Below, in pieces: positions 1-8,580 of a stretch of 64,000 nt of DNA. This DNA is from UBA7703 sp963667195 (GTDB lineage Bacteria; Bacillota; Clostridia; Christensenellales; CAG-138). Numbering within the stretch: the first letter of the stretch is position 1; each line of letters starts with the position of its first letter. Location: positions 2,790,001 through 2,854,000 of the forward strand of contig OY762962.1 in the NCBI GenBank assembly GCA_963667195.1, written 5' to 3'. Below the pieces are notes generated by a model that was given only the letters and a program-made list of their open reading frames with translations, did no database searches and had not been told where the DNA came from. A program made the position numbers and the translations under genes.

Positions 1-398
1 CGGTGCTCGGCGTGGAGCTCATCGCGGGCCTGAATTTCATGAACATTCTGCCGCCCATGCCGTATGGCGGGGCTGTCGTGTTCGGAATCGCGCTGATCGC
101 GCTCGGTGTGATGATCTTCCTCTTCGCCGTGTACTGCTTTGCGATGCTGCGGCAGATGGTGCGCGCAAGCCTCCGCTGGAGAAGGAACATGCTACGCGAG
201 GAAGCGCTGCCACTGCTGCCGCTCAGCCCGCAGTTCTCGCCCAAAACGCGGCGTGCGCTTCGGGGAATTCTGCTCTCGGCGGTGTTGATTTTCGCCGTCA
301 CGTTCATCGCGGGGTTCGCCATCCTCAGCCTATACACGCACGCCTGGGGATTCTGGCATGCGCTGGGCTGGTTCGGGTATCCGGCAACCGTATACTGA
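1..398 (+). CDS. Membrane protein, C-terminal fragment
   Basis: The reading frame is open from the window edge and ends at 398, so only the C-terminal part of the protein is visible. It has two hydrophobic stretches (about residues 20-50 and 87-112 of the visible part) separated by a basic loop rich in Arg, which suggests an integral membrane protein with a cytoplasmic loop. A GTG at position 3 is the first possible start in view but is probably internal. The spacing of helices is loosely like the C-terminal half of HAAS/DUF1700-type membrane proteins, but I do not recognise it with confidence and assign no function. Confidence 0.5.
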   Translation, partial: VLGVELIAGLNFMNILPPMPYGGAVVFGIALIALGVMIFLFAVYCFAMLRQMVRASLRWRRNMLREEALPLLPLSPQFSPKTRRALRGILLSAVLIFAVTFIAGFAILSLYTHAWGFWHALGWFGYPATVY

Positions 399-459
399 GA
401 TTTTACATTTAACTTTATTCATACACACACGACAGGATCGTTTTTCAGAAAGGGAAATC

Positions 460-1320
460 ATGAAAACAGCAGTCATTACGGGTGCGAGTTCCGGCATCGG
501 ACGCGCGACCCTGGCGGAGCTTACGAAAAAAGGCTACCGCGTGATCGGAATCGGCCGCGACAAGGCCCGCTGCGAGCAGACGAAGCAGCAGATTCTCGCT
601 CAGACGCCGGATGCGAACATTACGTTTCTTTGCGCGGACCTCATGCAGCAGCGGGAGGTGGAGCGCGTCGCAACAGAGATTCGAGACATCCTCATACGTG
701 AAAACGAAGATCGGCTGGATGTACTGATCAACAACGCGGGATGTGTGCGCAGCTGGTACACCACGACCGAGGAAGGCTACGAGCAGCAGTTTGCGCTCAA
801 CCACCTCGCGAGCTTTTTGCTGACATACCGCTTGCTCGTGCCGCTGCGCAGGGCGCAAGGGCGCGTGATTATGACCGGCAGCGAGAGCCACAAGCATATG
901 CGCATACATTGGAACGACGTAATGCTCACGCGCGGATACAACCCGCTGACGGCTTACAAGCAGTCCAAGCTCGCGAACATCCTGTTTGCAAAAGGACTCA
1001 ACGAGCGCTACCTCGGCGACGGAATCCAGTCTTATGTGGTCGATCCGGGGCTTGTCTGCACCGAAATCGGCTGCAAGAACACCGGCGGGCTTGTGAACTG
1101 GGTTTGGAACCTGCGCAAGAGCCACGGGGTAGCACCGGAGGTTCCCGCGCAAACGTATGTGTATCTTTGCGAGACGAAGCCAGCTCCACGGGAACTCTAC
1201 TATTATTTATGCAAGCCAAACACCTACAGCGCGCAGGTGACGCGGGAAAACGCAAACAAGCTCTTTGCGCTCAGCGAGCAGCTCTGCGGGGTCACATACC
1301 CCTCGTGGATCAAAATTTAA
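460..1320 (+). CDS. Short-chain dehydrogenase/reductase (SDR)
   Basis: Predicted NAD(P)-dependent oxidoreductase of 286 residues with a Rossmann fold. The N-terminus carries the cofactor motif TGASSGIG (residues 7-14), then NNAG (91-94), a Ser near 141-143 and the YxxxK pair Tyr166/Lys170, so the catalytic set looks complete. The frame is open further upstream, but the ATG at 460 is preceded by the purine-rich AGAAAGGGA and places the cofactor motif at the usual position. A second SDR starts 48 bases downstream on the same strand, so the pair is probably one transcript. The substrate cannot be inferred; the C-terminal region resembles retinol dehydrogenase/WWOX-like SDRs only in general organisation. 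Confidence 0.85.
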   Translation: MKTAVITGASSGIGRATLAELTKKGYRVIGIGRDKARCEQTKQQILAQTPDANITFLCADLMQQREVERVATEIRDILIRENEDRLDVLINNAGCVRSWYTTTEEGYEQQFALNHLASFLLTYRLLVPLRRAQGRVIMTGSESHKHMRIHWNDVMLTRGYNPLTAYKQSKLANILFAKGLNERYLGDGIQSYVVDPGLVCTEIGCKNTGGLVNWVWNLRKSHGVAPEVPAQTYVYLCETKPAPRELYYYLCKPNTYSAQVTRENANKLFALSEQLCGVTYPSWIKI

Positions 1321-1368
1321 CGATTAGAAGATACTTTCGCGTGAACACACGAAAGAGCAAGGACGAGT

Positions 1369-2187
1369 ATGAATGTATTTATCACGGGCGCAAGCGGCGG
1401 CTTAGGCAGAGCTATGGCGAACGAATGCGGCAGGCGCGGCTACAACATGCTGCTCTGCGATATCAACGAGCAAGGGCTTAAATCGATTCAGCGCGGTCTG
1501 GAGCGGCAGTTTGGCGTGACCGTCACGACGGCGGCTTGCGACCTGACGAGCGAGGCGAGCGTGGACGCGCTGATGCAACGGCTGGATTCGTATCAGATTC
1601 GCTTTGACATGCTGCTCAACATCGCTGGCGTGGATTACGAAGGAAGCTTTCTGGAGCGGGATCGCAGAGACATCTCCCGCATCATTTCGCTCAATAACGA
1701 CGCGACGCTGCGCATCACCCACGCGATCTTGAGTCGCAGGAGGGAAGGAAACCCGTTCTATCTGCTCTTTACGTCGAGCTTAGCGAGCATGTACCCCATG
1801 CCGCTCAAGGCGACCTATGCCGCGTCGAAACGCTTCCTGCTCGACATCGCGGTCGCGTTGGGTGCGGAGCTCAAGCAGCAGAACGTGAACGTGCTCGCGC
1901 TTTGCCCGGGCGGGCTCGCGACCACGCGGGAAGCGATGGAAGGCATTGCGGCGCAGGGCTTCTGGGGTAGTGCTACCACAAACCCACTGGAACGCGTCTC
2001 AAAGCAGACCATCAACCGGCTGGAAACGCGCGGCGGCGTTCTCATTCCCGGCGCGCTGAACCAAACGCTGACCTTCTTTGGCAATCTACTTCCGCGCAGT
2101 TGGGTTGCCGCGGCGATCTATCACCGCTGGAGCAAGGCGCAGCAGCAATGGAACCCGGTGGAGTTTTCTGCGGGATCAATGAAATGA
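1369..2187 (+). CDS. Short-chain dehydrogenase/reductase (SDR)
   Basis: Second SDR of the pair, 272 residues, with TGASGGLG near residues 6-13, a NIAG motif (84-87), Ser at about 137 and Tyr150/Lys154 in YAASK. The ATG at 1369 follows GCAAGGACGAG, a fair ribosome-binding site. It differs strongly from the preceding SDR in sequence, so this is a pair of distinct enzymes and not a recent duplication. The Gly-Leu-Gly cofactor loop and the YAASK/Ala-rich helix resemble the DltE/YqjQ-like SDR group. The reaction is unknown; cytoplasmic. Confidence 0.83.
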   Translation: MNVFITGASGGLGRAMANECGRRGYNMLLCDINEQGLKSIQRGLERQFGVTVTTAACDLTSEASVDALMQRLDSYQIRFDMLLNIAGVDYEGSFLERDRRDISRIISLNNDATLRITHAILSRRREGNPFYLLFTSSLASMYPMPLKATYAASKRFLLDIAVALGAELKQQNVNVLALCPGGLATTREAMEGIAAQGFWGSATTNPLERVSKQTINRLETRGGVLIPGALNQTLTFFGNLLPRSWVAAAIYHRWSKAQQQWNPVEFSAGSMK

Positions 2188-2213
2188 TCGGGCTGTAATC
2201 GATATGATCCGCA

Positions 2214-2242
2214 TTGCAAAATTGGGTTTGATCCGTTAGAAT
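2214..2242 (+). promoter_or_regulatory. Promoter for the DUF89 gene, giving an almost leaderless mRNA
   Basis: TTGCAA (2214-2219) and TAGAAT (2237-2242) are separated by 17 bases. The ATG of the next gene lies at 2250, seven bases after the -10 box, so the expected start of transcription is at or next to the start codon. No Shine-Dalgarno sequence lies between them. Confidence 0.55.
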
Positions 2243-2249
2243 ACTCCTT

Positions 2250-3125
2250 ATGAAATTACAACCCGAATGCATCACCTGCATCATTGCGCAGGTCAAGAAC
2301 GTCACCAACATGTTTGGGCTCTCCGAGGATAAGCGGGAGGAAGCGATGCGGGACACGCATACGTATCTCGCCGGAGCCAACTACGAGGGCTGCACGCCGG
2401 AATCGATGGGCGAGCTCTGGCAGATTCTGCTGCGCCATGTCGGCGAAAAGGACCCGTATGCGGCCATCAAGTCGCTCTGCAATCAGGAAGCGATGAAGAT
2501 GCTGCCCGCGACGCGCGAGAAGATTGCGCGCGCAGGCGACCCGTTCACCGTTGCGCTCAAGTACGCCATCGCTGGAAATCTCATCGACTACGGCCTTGAG
2601 CATCCTGTTTCTATCGAGGAGCAGAACGAACAGATTGACGCGATTGCGAACACCGCTTTCTCCATAGACGACAGCGACAAACTCATGCAAGCGATGAAAC
2701 ACGCAAAGACTATGCTGTATCTCGGCGATAACGCGGGTGAAATCGTGTTTGATAAGCTGCTTGTCGAACAGATCCGCAAGCGTTTTCCCGAGATCGACCT
2801 TGCGTTTGTCGTAAAAGGCTCTCCCGTGCTCAACGATGTGACGCACGCGGACGCGCTTGAAGTCGGCATGCAGGACGTTGCCCGCGTGATCGACAACGGA
2901 GACGCTTCTCCGGGTACTGTTCTACCGCGCACGAGCAGGGCGTTTCAGGCGGCGTTTTTAGACGCGGACGTGATTCTCTCCAAAGGGCAGGGGAATTACG
3001 AGAGCCTCAGCGGGGTAGATAAGAAGAACTTATTCTTTCTCTTTACTGCAAAGTGCGACACGGTCTGCGTGGAGGCGGGCGTGCCAAAGCTTTCGATCGT
3101 CTGCATGGAGAACAAGATTTCATAA
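2250..3125 (+). CDS. DUF89/ARMT1-like damage-control phosphatase, subfamily I
   Basis: A 291-residue member of the DUF89 (ARMT1-like) family of metal-dependent phosphatases, which are thought to clear damaged phosphometabolites. The N-terminal CxxC pair (Cys7, Cys10) is typical of the prokaryotic subfamily I. The metal-site region is visible as LGDNAGEIVFD (about residues 157-167) and a second acidic/Asn stretch follows in the C-terminal half (IDNGDASPG, then ILSKGQGNYE). The gene is monocistronic: it has its own promoter and is followed by a terminator. There is no ribosome-binding site before the ATG. The exact substrate is unknown. Confidence 0.85.
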   Translation: MKLQPECITCIIAQVKNVTNMFGLSEDKREEAMRDTHTYLAGANYEGCTPESMGELWQILLRHVGEKDPYAAIKSLCNQEAMKMLPATREKIARAGDPFTVALKYAIAGNLIDYGLEHPVSIEEQNEQIDAIANTAFSIDDSDKLMQAMKHAKTMLYLGDNAGEIVFDKLLVEQIRKRFPEIDLAFVVKGSPVLNDVTHADALEVGMQDVARVIDNGDASPGTVLPRTSRAFQAAFLDADVILSKGQGNYESLSGVDKKNLFFLFTAKCDTVCVEAGVPKLSIVCMENKIS

Positions 3126-3148
3126 CATCCTATCAAACACGTTTTTTG

Positions 3149-3187
3149 AAAAGAGCGCTTTGTATTTTGACAGAGCGTTCTTTTTTA
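3149..3187 (+). terminator. Intrinsic terminator after the DUF89 gene
   Basis: An AAGAGCGCTTTGT arm pairs, with G-U pairs, to ACAGAGCGTTCTT and is followed by a run of T residues. Confidence 0.8.
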
Positions 3188-3252
3188 TCGGTTCAACGAA
3201 ATAAAACGGAACTTTAGAATCAGAAAAAACGTGCTACTGATAGCAAAGTCCC

Positions 3253-3280
3253 TTGACAGAGATCACATGAATGTTATAAA
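3253..3280 (+). promoter_or_regulatory. Promoter of the 2-oxoacid dehydrogenase operon
   Basis: TTGACA (3253-3258) and TATAAA (3275-3280) are 16 bases apart. The -10 region is embedded in a 17-base palindrome, which suggests repression by a DNA-binding dimer. Confidence 0.7.
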
Positions 3281-3308
3281 ATAACATCAACAAGAAAATG
3301 TTTAACAT
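3271..3308. promoter_or_regulatory. Two palindromic operator candidates at the dehydrogenase promoter
   Basis: The arms ATGTTAT and ATAACAT flank AAA at 3271-3287 and cover the -10 box. A shorter palindrome with arms ATGTT and AACAT lies at 3298-3308, so the centres are about 24 bases apart. The binding protein is unknown; no regulator gene is adjacent. Confidence 0.45.
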
Positions 3309-3334
3309 CAAATCGAGTTATAAGGAGGCATACT

Positions 3335-4606
3335 ATGGCAACACCGGTCATCATGCCGCGTCAGGGGCAGTCGGTTGAGAGCTGCATCATCACGGAATGG
3401 AAGAAAAAAGTAGGGGACAAGGTCGCCGTTGGAGACGTGCTGTTTTCCTATGAAACGGATAAGTCTACCTTTGAGGAACAGGCAAAAGTCGATGGAACGC
3501 TGCTCGCCGTGTTTTACAACGCGGAGGACGACGTTCCTGTTTTATTAAACGTCGCGGTCATCGGTAACCCCGGCGAATCGTTCGCGGAGTTTGCGCCGGA
3601 AGGCGCAGCTGCCGCCGCACCCGCAGCGCAAGCGGAAGCAATTGTAGCACCTGTCGTCGAAACTGCGCCCGCAGCGCAGGCAACCGCGGCAAGGGCGGAG
3701 GGCGTTTCCCCGCGCGCGAAGAACGCCGCGGAGAAGCTTGGCGTAGACCCCGCGCAGGCGGCGCCCACCGGCCCGCACGGCAGAGTGATTGAGCGGGATG
3801 TGCTGGCGCTCGCCAAAGAGAACCGTTTCGGCGGAGAAGCGACCGCGCAGAGCGCCGTTGCCGCTCCCGCCACTACCAAAGCATCCGAAGCGCCCGCCGC
3901 TATCAACGCGCTGGACTATGACGAAATCAAGCTGCCGAACCTTCGCCGCATGATCGCCAAGACCATGCACGACAGCCTCGCGGAGATGGCACAGCTGACA
4001 CACAATACGAGCTTTGACGCGACGAAGGTGCTCGCCTTCCGCGAGAGCCTGAAGGCCGCGCCCGAGAGCTTGGATTTGCCGAAGGTCACCATCAACGACA
4101 TCATCCTCTTTGCCGTCTCACGCGTGCTGACGAAACACGAAGGACTCAACGCGCACATGATGGGCGACAAGATTCGCTATTTCAAGCACGTCAACCTCGG
4201 CATCGCGGTGGATACCCCGCGCGGGCTACTCGTTCCGACGCTGTTCGCCGCCGAGACCAAGACGCTTGGGCAGATCGCCGCGGAGTCCAAAGTACTCGCG
4301 AAATCCGCCATCGACGGCAGCATCAACCCCGACCTGCTGCAGGGCGGCACGTTTACGATCAGCAACCTCGGCCTCTACGGCATCGAGAGCTTCACGCCCG
4401 TCATCAACCCGCCGCAGGTCGCGCTCCTCGGCGTCAACTGTATTACTGAGCGCGTGCGCACGGTGGAGGGACAGATCACGACCTATCCCGCGATGGGGCT
4501 ATCGCTCACGTACGACCACCGCGCGGTGGACGGCGCGCCCGTGAGCCGCTTCCTGAAGGATCTCGTCACGGCACTGGAGCATTTTGATCTGCTCCTGATC
4601 GGCTAA
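3335..4606 (+). CDS. 2-oxoacid dehydrogenase E2 (dihydrolipoamide acyltransferase)
   Basis: Core acyltransferase of a pyruvate, acetoin or related 2-oxoacid dehydrogenase complex, 423 residues. A single lipoyl domain at the N-terminus has the lipoyl-lysine in ETDKSTFE (Lys43). An Ala/Pro-rich linker follows, then a peripheral-subunit-binding domain (about 123-160, with SPRAKNAAEKLGVD), a second Ala-rich linker, and the catalytic domain (about 195-423) ending with the DHRAVDG active-site motif. The ATG has a strong AAGGAGG site. E3 follows after 14 bases and E1 after that. The order E2-E3-E1 is unlike the common E1-E2-E3. Acetoin or branched-chain specificity cannot be excluded. Confidence 0.92.
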   Translation: MATPVIMPRQGQSVESCIITEWKKKVGDKVAVGDVLFSYETDKSTFEEQAKVDGTLLAVFYNAEDDVPVLLNVAVIGNPGESFAEFAPEGAAAAAPAAQAEAIVAPVVETAPAAQATAARAEGVSPRAKNAAEKLGVDPAQAAPTGPHGRVIERDVLALAKENRFGGEATAQSAVAAPATTKASEAPAAINALDYDEIKLPNLRRMIAKTMHDSLAEMAQLTHNTSFDATKVLAFRESLKAAPESLDLPKVTINDIILFAVSRVLTKHEGLNAHMMGDKIRYFKHVNLGIAVDTPRGLLVPTLFAAETKTLGQIAAESKVLAKSAIDGSINPDLLQGGTFTISNLGLYGIESFTPVINPPQVALLGVNCITERVRTVEGQITTYPAMGLSLTYDHRAVDGAPVSRFLKDLVTALEHFDLLLIG

Positions 4607-4620
4607 GGAGGAAGAACAAA

Positions 4621-5985
4621 ATGGCATTCGATTTAATCGTACTCGGCGGCGGCCCCGCCGGCTATCTCGCGAGCGAACGCGCAGGCCACGCGGGACTCTC
4701 CGTTCTCTGCATCGAGGAGCGCAGCGTCGGCGGCGTGTGCCTCAACGAAGGCTGCATCCCAACGAAGACGCTCTTGTATTCCGCGAAGGTTTACGACGGC
4801 GCGGCACATGGCGACAAATACGGCGTCACTGCCGAAGGGCTCAAGATCGACCACGCGAAGGTCGTTGCCCGCAAGGACAAGGTCGTCAAAACGCTCGTCG
4901 CGGGAGTAACCTCCGCGCTCAAAGCAAACCATGTAACGCTCGTCAGCGGGCGCGGCGTGATCACCGGTAAGAGCGACGAAGGCTATACCGTGACTGCGAA
5001 CGGCGAAACTTACGTGGGTAAGCGCCTTCTGATCGCGACCGGTTCTTCTCCCGCCGTACCGCCGATTCCCGGCCTCAAGGAAGGGCTTGCTGCCGGATTT
5101 GTCTGCACCAATCGCGAAATCCTCGCGCTCACCGAAAAGCCGGAGCACCTTGTCGTCATCGGCGGCGGCGTGATCGGTCTGGAACTCGCAAGCTACTTTA
5201 CTTCGATCGGCTCCAAGGTGACCGTGATCGAGATGCTCGACCACATCGCGGGCGAAAACGACGCGGAGCTGGTCGGCATCCTAAAGAAGAGCTTCGAAAA
5301 GCGCGGAGTGACGTTCTATCTTTCCGCGAAGGTCACCGAAGTGACCGCGAACGCCGTGAAGTATGAAAAAGACGGCGTGGTCAGCGAAGTTGTCTGCGAT
5401 AAGGTGCTGCTCTCCATCGGACGGCGCGCCAACACGCGGGATATCGGGCTTGAGAGCATTCACGTGCTTACAGAGCGCGGCGCAGTCGTCACGGACGCGC
5501 ACATGAAGACCAACCAGCCGGAGGTTTACGCGGCGGGCGACGTCAACGGAAAGTCGATGCTCGCGCACACTGCATATCGCGAGGCGGAGGTTGCGGTCAA
5601 CGTAATGCTCGGTAAAAAGGACACCATGCGCTACGAGGCAGTGCCCGGCGTACTCTATACCAATCCGGAGCTCTCCGCGGTTGGCGAAACCGAAGCCAGC
5701 GCGAAGGCGAAGGGACTCGATTTCACATGCGTGAAGATTCCGATGCGCTTCTCCGGTAGATATCTTGCCGAAAACGAAGGTGGCGACGGCATCATGAAGC
5801 TCGTGGTCAATAACGCAACCAAGCAGGTGCTCGGCGCACAGCTTCTGAGCAACTATTCCAGCGAGTTCATCGTCACGGTCGGCACGTTTATCGAGCTTGG
5901 CATGACGCTGGACGAAGTCAAGAAGATCGTGTTCCCGCATCCGACGGTGTCCGAGATCATCCGCGAAGCCGTTTTCCAATATTAA
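4621..5985 (+). CDS. lpdA: Dihydrolipoamide dehydrogenase (E3)
   Basis: FAD-dependent disulfide oxidoreductase, 454 residues, that reoxidises the dihydrolipoyl group of E2 and passes electrons to NAD. Seen in the sequence: FAD-binding GGGPAG near residues 9-14, the redox-active pair Cys40/Cys45 in GGVCLNEGCIPTK, the NAD-binding GGGVIGLELA in the middle, the second FAD motif YAAGDVNG, and the C-terminal FPHPTVSE with the catalytic His-Glu couple. It begins 14 bases after the E2 stop with AAGGAGGAAG upstream. Length and motifs are typical, with no lipoyl domain fused to the N-terminus, unlike some Firmicute E3 proteins. Confidence 0.95.
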   Translation: MAFDLIVLGGGPAGYLASERAGHAGLSVLCIEERSVGGVCLNEGCIPTKTLLYSAKVYDGAAHGDKYGVTAEGLKIDHAKVVARKDKVVKTLVAGVTSALKANHVTLVSGRGVITGKSDEGYTVTANGETYVGKRLLIATGSSPAVPPIPGLKEGLAAGFVCTNREILALTEKPEHLVVIGGGVIGLELASYFTSIGSKVTVIEMLDHIAGENDAELVGILKKSFEKRGVTFYLSAKVTEVTANAVKYEKDGVVSEVVCDKVLLSIGRRANTRDIGLESIHVLTERGAVVTDAHMKTNQPEVYAAGDVNGKSMLAHTAYREAEVAVNVMLGKKDTMRYEAVPGVLYTNPELSAVGETEASAKAKGLDFTCVKIPMRFSGRYLAENEGGDGIMKLVVNNATKQVLGAQLLSNYSSEFIVTVGTFIELGMTLDEVKKIVFPHPTVSEIIREAVFQY

Positions 5986-6027
5986 GCCAAGCAATAATTT
6001 GATGTGTTTGAAATAAGGAGATAAACT

Positions 6028-8493
6028 ATGTCGAAGCAACTTTTCATCGATCCCAATGTGGTCAGAAAACCCGAAACGCTCTCGTTCCCGTCGATTCCGG
6101 TCAACCAGTACCAGAAGAGCGTCAAGGATGAGAAGAAGAACTTCACAAAAGAGGAGTTCCTCAACATCTATCGCGATATGGCGTATATCCGCGAGTTTGA
6201 GACCATGCTCAACCTCATCAAGACCACCAACGAGTATTGCGGCGTGCAGTATAACCACCCGGGCCCGGCGCACCTTGGCATCGGTCAGGAAGCGGCCTAC
6301 GTTGGCGCAGCATATGAGCTCACGCTGGACGACTACACCTTTGGTTCGCACCGCAGCCATGGCGAGATCATCGCAAAGGGCCTTCGCTCCATCCAGATTC
6401 TCGATGATAGCAAGCTCATGGAGATCATGGAGAGCTTCTTTGGCGGGCGCACGCTTAACGTCATCAAAGACAGCGGCAAAACCGTCAAGGAGATCGCGAT
6501 CAACTTCCTGCTCTACGGTATGATGTGCGAAACCTTCGCGCGTAAAAACGGCTTCAATCAGGGACTCGGCGGCTCCATGCACGCGTTCTTTACGCCGTTT
6601 GGCATCTTCCCGAACAACGCAATCGTCGGCGGCAGCGGCAGCATCGCACCGGGTGCCGCGCTGTATAAACTCAGCAACAAGAAACCCGGCGTGGTCGTCT
6701 GCAACATCGGCGATGGTTCCATCGCCTGCGGCCCGGTCTGGGAGGGCTTGATGATCTCCGCGATGGATCAGGTTCGCACCCTCTGGGGCGAAAACGGCGG
6801 CGGCATGCCGATCATCTTCAACATCAACGACAACTTCTACGGCATGGGCGGACAGACGCGCGGCGAAACAATGGGCTACGATATGGTGGCGCGCATCGCG
6901 GCGGGCGTGATGCCCTCCGCCATGCATGCGGAGCGCGTGGACGGCTTTAACCCGCTCGCGGTCATCGACGCATACCGTAGAAAGATCCCCGTCGCCAAGG
7001 CGGAAGGACCCGTGCTGCTCGACCTTGTGACGTACCGCTTTAGCGGACACAGCCCGTCGGACTCCAGCACCTACCGCACCAAAGAAGAGATCGAAGCCTG
7101 GGAAGCGCAGGATTCCATCGCATCGTTCGGCAAAGAGATGGTCGAGGCAAAGATTGCCACACAGGCAGAACTCGACGCCATCTGGGTCACGGTCAAGGAC
7201 AACATGCTTCGCAACATGAAGCTCTCCATCGACGAGACCGTTTCCCCGCGCATCGACATCTATGGCGCGGAGAGCGACTATATCGGAAACCTCATGTTCT
7301 CCAACCAGAAGGTGCGCTCCTTTGACGAAACGAGAAAGCCGGATGTGCTGCTTCCCAAAGAAGAGTGCCCGCGCGTGCAGCAGATCGCAAAGAAAGCACG
7401 CTTTGGCCTGGAAGCGGACGGCAAGCCCGTCAGTAAAAACCGCGTATATCAGCTGCGCGACGGCATCGCGGAACCCATCATCAACAAGTTTTATGAAGAC
7501 CCCACGCTGGTTGCGTTCGGCGAGGACGTCCGCGATTGGGGCGGCGCATTTGCGGTCTATCGCGGCATGACGGAAGCGATTCCGTATCACCGCCTGTTTA
7601 ACACGCCCATCGCGGAGGCGGGCATCGTCGGCGCCGCGATCGGTTACGCCATGAGCGGTGGCCGTGCGGTTGCGGAGCTCATGTATTGCGACTTCCTCGG
7701 CCGTGCGGGAGACGAAATCTTCAACCAGCTCTGCAAATGGCAGTCCATGAGCGCAGGCATGCTCAAGATGCCGGTCGTGCTTCGCATGAGCGTCGGCAGT
7801 AAGTACGGCGCACAGCACTCGCAGGACTGGAGCGCGCTGATGACGCACATTCCCGGCCTCAAGGTTGTGTTCCCGGCAACGCCGTATGACGCAAAGGGAC
7901 TCATGCAGTCCGCAATCAACGGCACCGACCCGGTCATCTTCCTCGAAAGCCAGCGCATCTATGATGTCGCCGAGCTGTTTCATAAGGAAGGCGTGCCGGA
8001 AGCCGAGTACGAAATTCCGTTTGGCGAGCCGGACGTGAAGCGCGCGGGCAAGGATGTGACCATCCTCTCCATCGGCGCCACGCTCTATCGCGTGACCAAG
8101 GCCGCGGACATCCTGCAGGAGAAGTACGGCGTTTCCGCCGAGATCATCGACGCGCGTTCGCTGGTTCCTTTCAACTACGAACCCGTCATCGAGAGCATCA
8201 AGAAGACCGGTCGCATCGTTGTCACCGGAGACGCCTGCGAGCGCAACAGCTTCATGCGCAACCTTGCGAGCAACATTGCGGAGCTTGCGTTTGACTATCT
8301 CGATGCGCCGCCCGTCGTCGTCGGCGCAAAGAACTGGATCACGCCAGCGCACGAGATGGAAGACGCGTTCTTCCCGCAGCCGGAATGGATCGTGGACGCG
8401 ATTCACGAGCGAATTTTGCCGCTAAACGGACACGTCTGCCAGCATAACTTCACGGAACTGGAGCAGATTCGCGAAAATAAGCGCGGGATCTAA
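6028..8493 (+). CDS. 2-oxoacid dehydrogenase E1, alpha and beta subunits fused
   Basis: Thiamine-diphosphate-dependent decarboxylating component, 821 residues, combining both E1 subunits in one chain. The alpha-like half (about residues 45-400) has the ThDP motif starting GDGS and ending NINDN, with HRSHGE upstream. A linker of about 70 residues leads to the beta-like half (about 475-821), with AFGEDVRDWGG, FNTPIAEAGIVG and the C-terminal transketolase-like domain. Most bacteria encode alpha and beta separately. AAGGAG precedes the ATG and the gap after E3 is 42 bases, so the three genes probably form one operon. The substrate may be pyruvate, but acetoin or a branched-chain 2-oxoacid is possible. 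Confidence 0.9.
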   Translation: MSKQLFIDPNVVRKPETLSFPSIPVNQYQKSVKDEKKNFTKEEFLNIYRDMAYIREFETMLNLIKTTNEYCGVQYNHPGPAHLGIGQEAAYVGAAYELTLDDYTFGSHRSHGEIIAKGLRSIQILDDSKLMEIMESFFGGRTLNVIKDSGKTVKEIAINFLLYGMMCETFARKNGFNQGLGGSMHAFFTPFGIFPNNAIVGGSGSIAPGAALYKLSNKKPGVVVCNIGDGSIACGPVWEGLMISAMDQVRTLWGENGGGMPIIFNINDNFYGMGGQTRGETMGYDMVARIAAGVMPSAMHAERVDGFNPLAVIDAYRRKIPVAKAEGPVLLDLVTYRFSGHSPSDSSTYRTKEEIEAWEAQDSIASFGKEMVEAKIATQAELDAIWVTVKDNMLRNMKLSIDETVSPRIDIYGAESDYIGNLMFSNQKVRSFDETRKPDVLLPKEECPRVQQIAKKARFGLEADGKPVSKNRVYQLRDGIAEPIINKFYEDPTLVAFGEDVRDWGGAFAVYRGMTEAIPYHRLFNTPIAEAGIVGAAIGYAMSGGRAVAELMYCDFLGRAGDEIFNQLCKWQSMSAGMLKMPVVLRMSVGSKYGAQHSQDWSALMTHIPGLKVVFPATPYDAKGLMQSAINGTDPVIFLESQRIYDVAELFHKEGVPEAEYEIPFGEPDVKRAGKDVTILSIGATLYRVTKAADILQEKYGVSAEIIDARSLVPFNYEPVIESIKKTGRIVVTGDACERNSFMRNLASNIAELAFDYLDAPPVVVGAKNWITPAHEMEDAFFPQPEWIVDAIHERILPLNGHVCQHNFTELEQIRENKRGI

Positions 8494-8510
8494 TCGATTG
8501 AACAAATGTT

Positions 8511-8540
8511 GGCGACGGATATGGTATAATATTCGTCGCC
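8511..8540 (+). promoter_or_regulatory. Hairpin containing the transketolase promoter -10
   Basis: Two 12-base arms, GGCGACGGATAT and ATATTCGTCGCC, flank GGTATA. The extended -10 TGGTATAAT (8522-8530) lies in the loop and arms. No good -35 is visible. The hairpin may end the upstream operon, although its T-run is weak, or form an operator on the tkt promoter. Confidence 0.45.
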
Positions 8541-8580
8541 ATCTCTTTATTGTGTTGCACAACAGAAAGGAATCTACGAT

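Noticed and set aside
5281..8406. A 1041-codon open frame on the minus strand opposite E3 and E1
   Set aside because: It lies entirely antisense to two well-supported genes, has no recognisable domain and reflects the GC-rich codon bias of the true genes.
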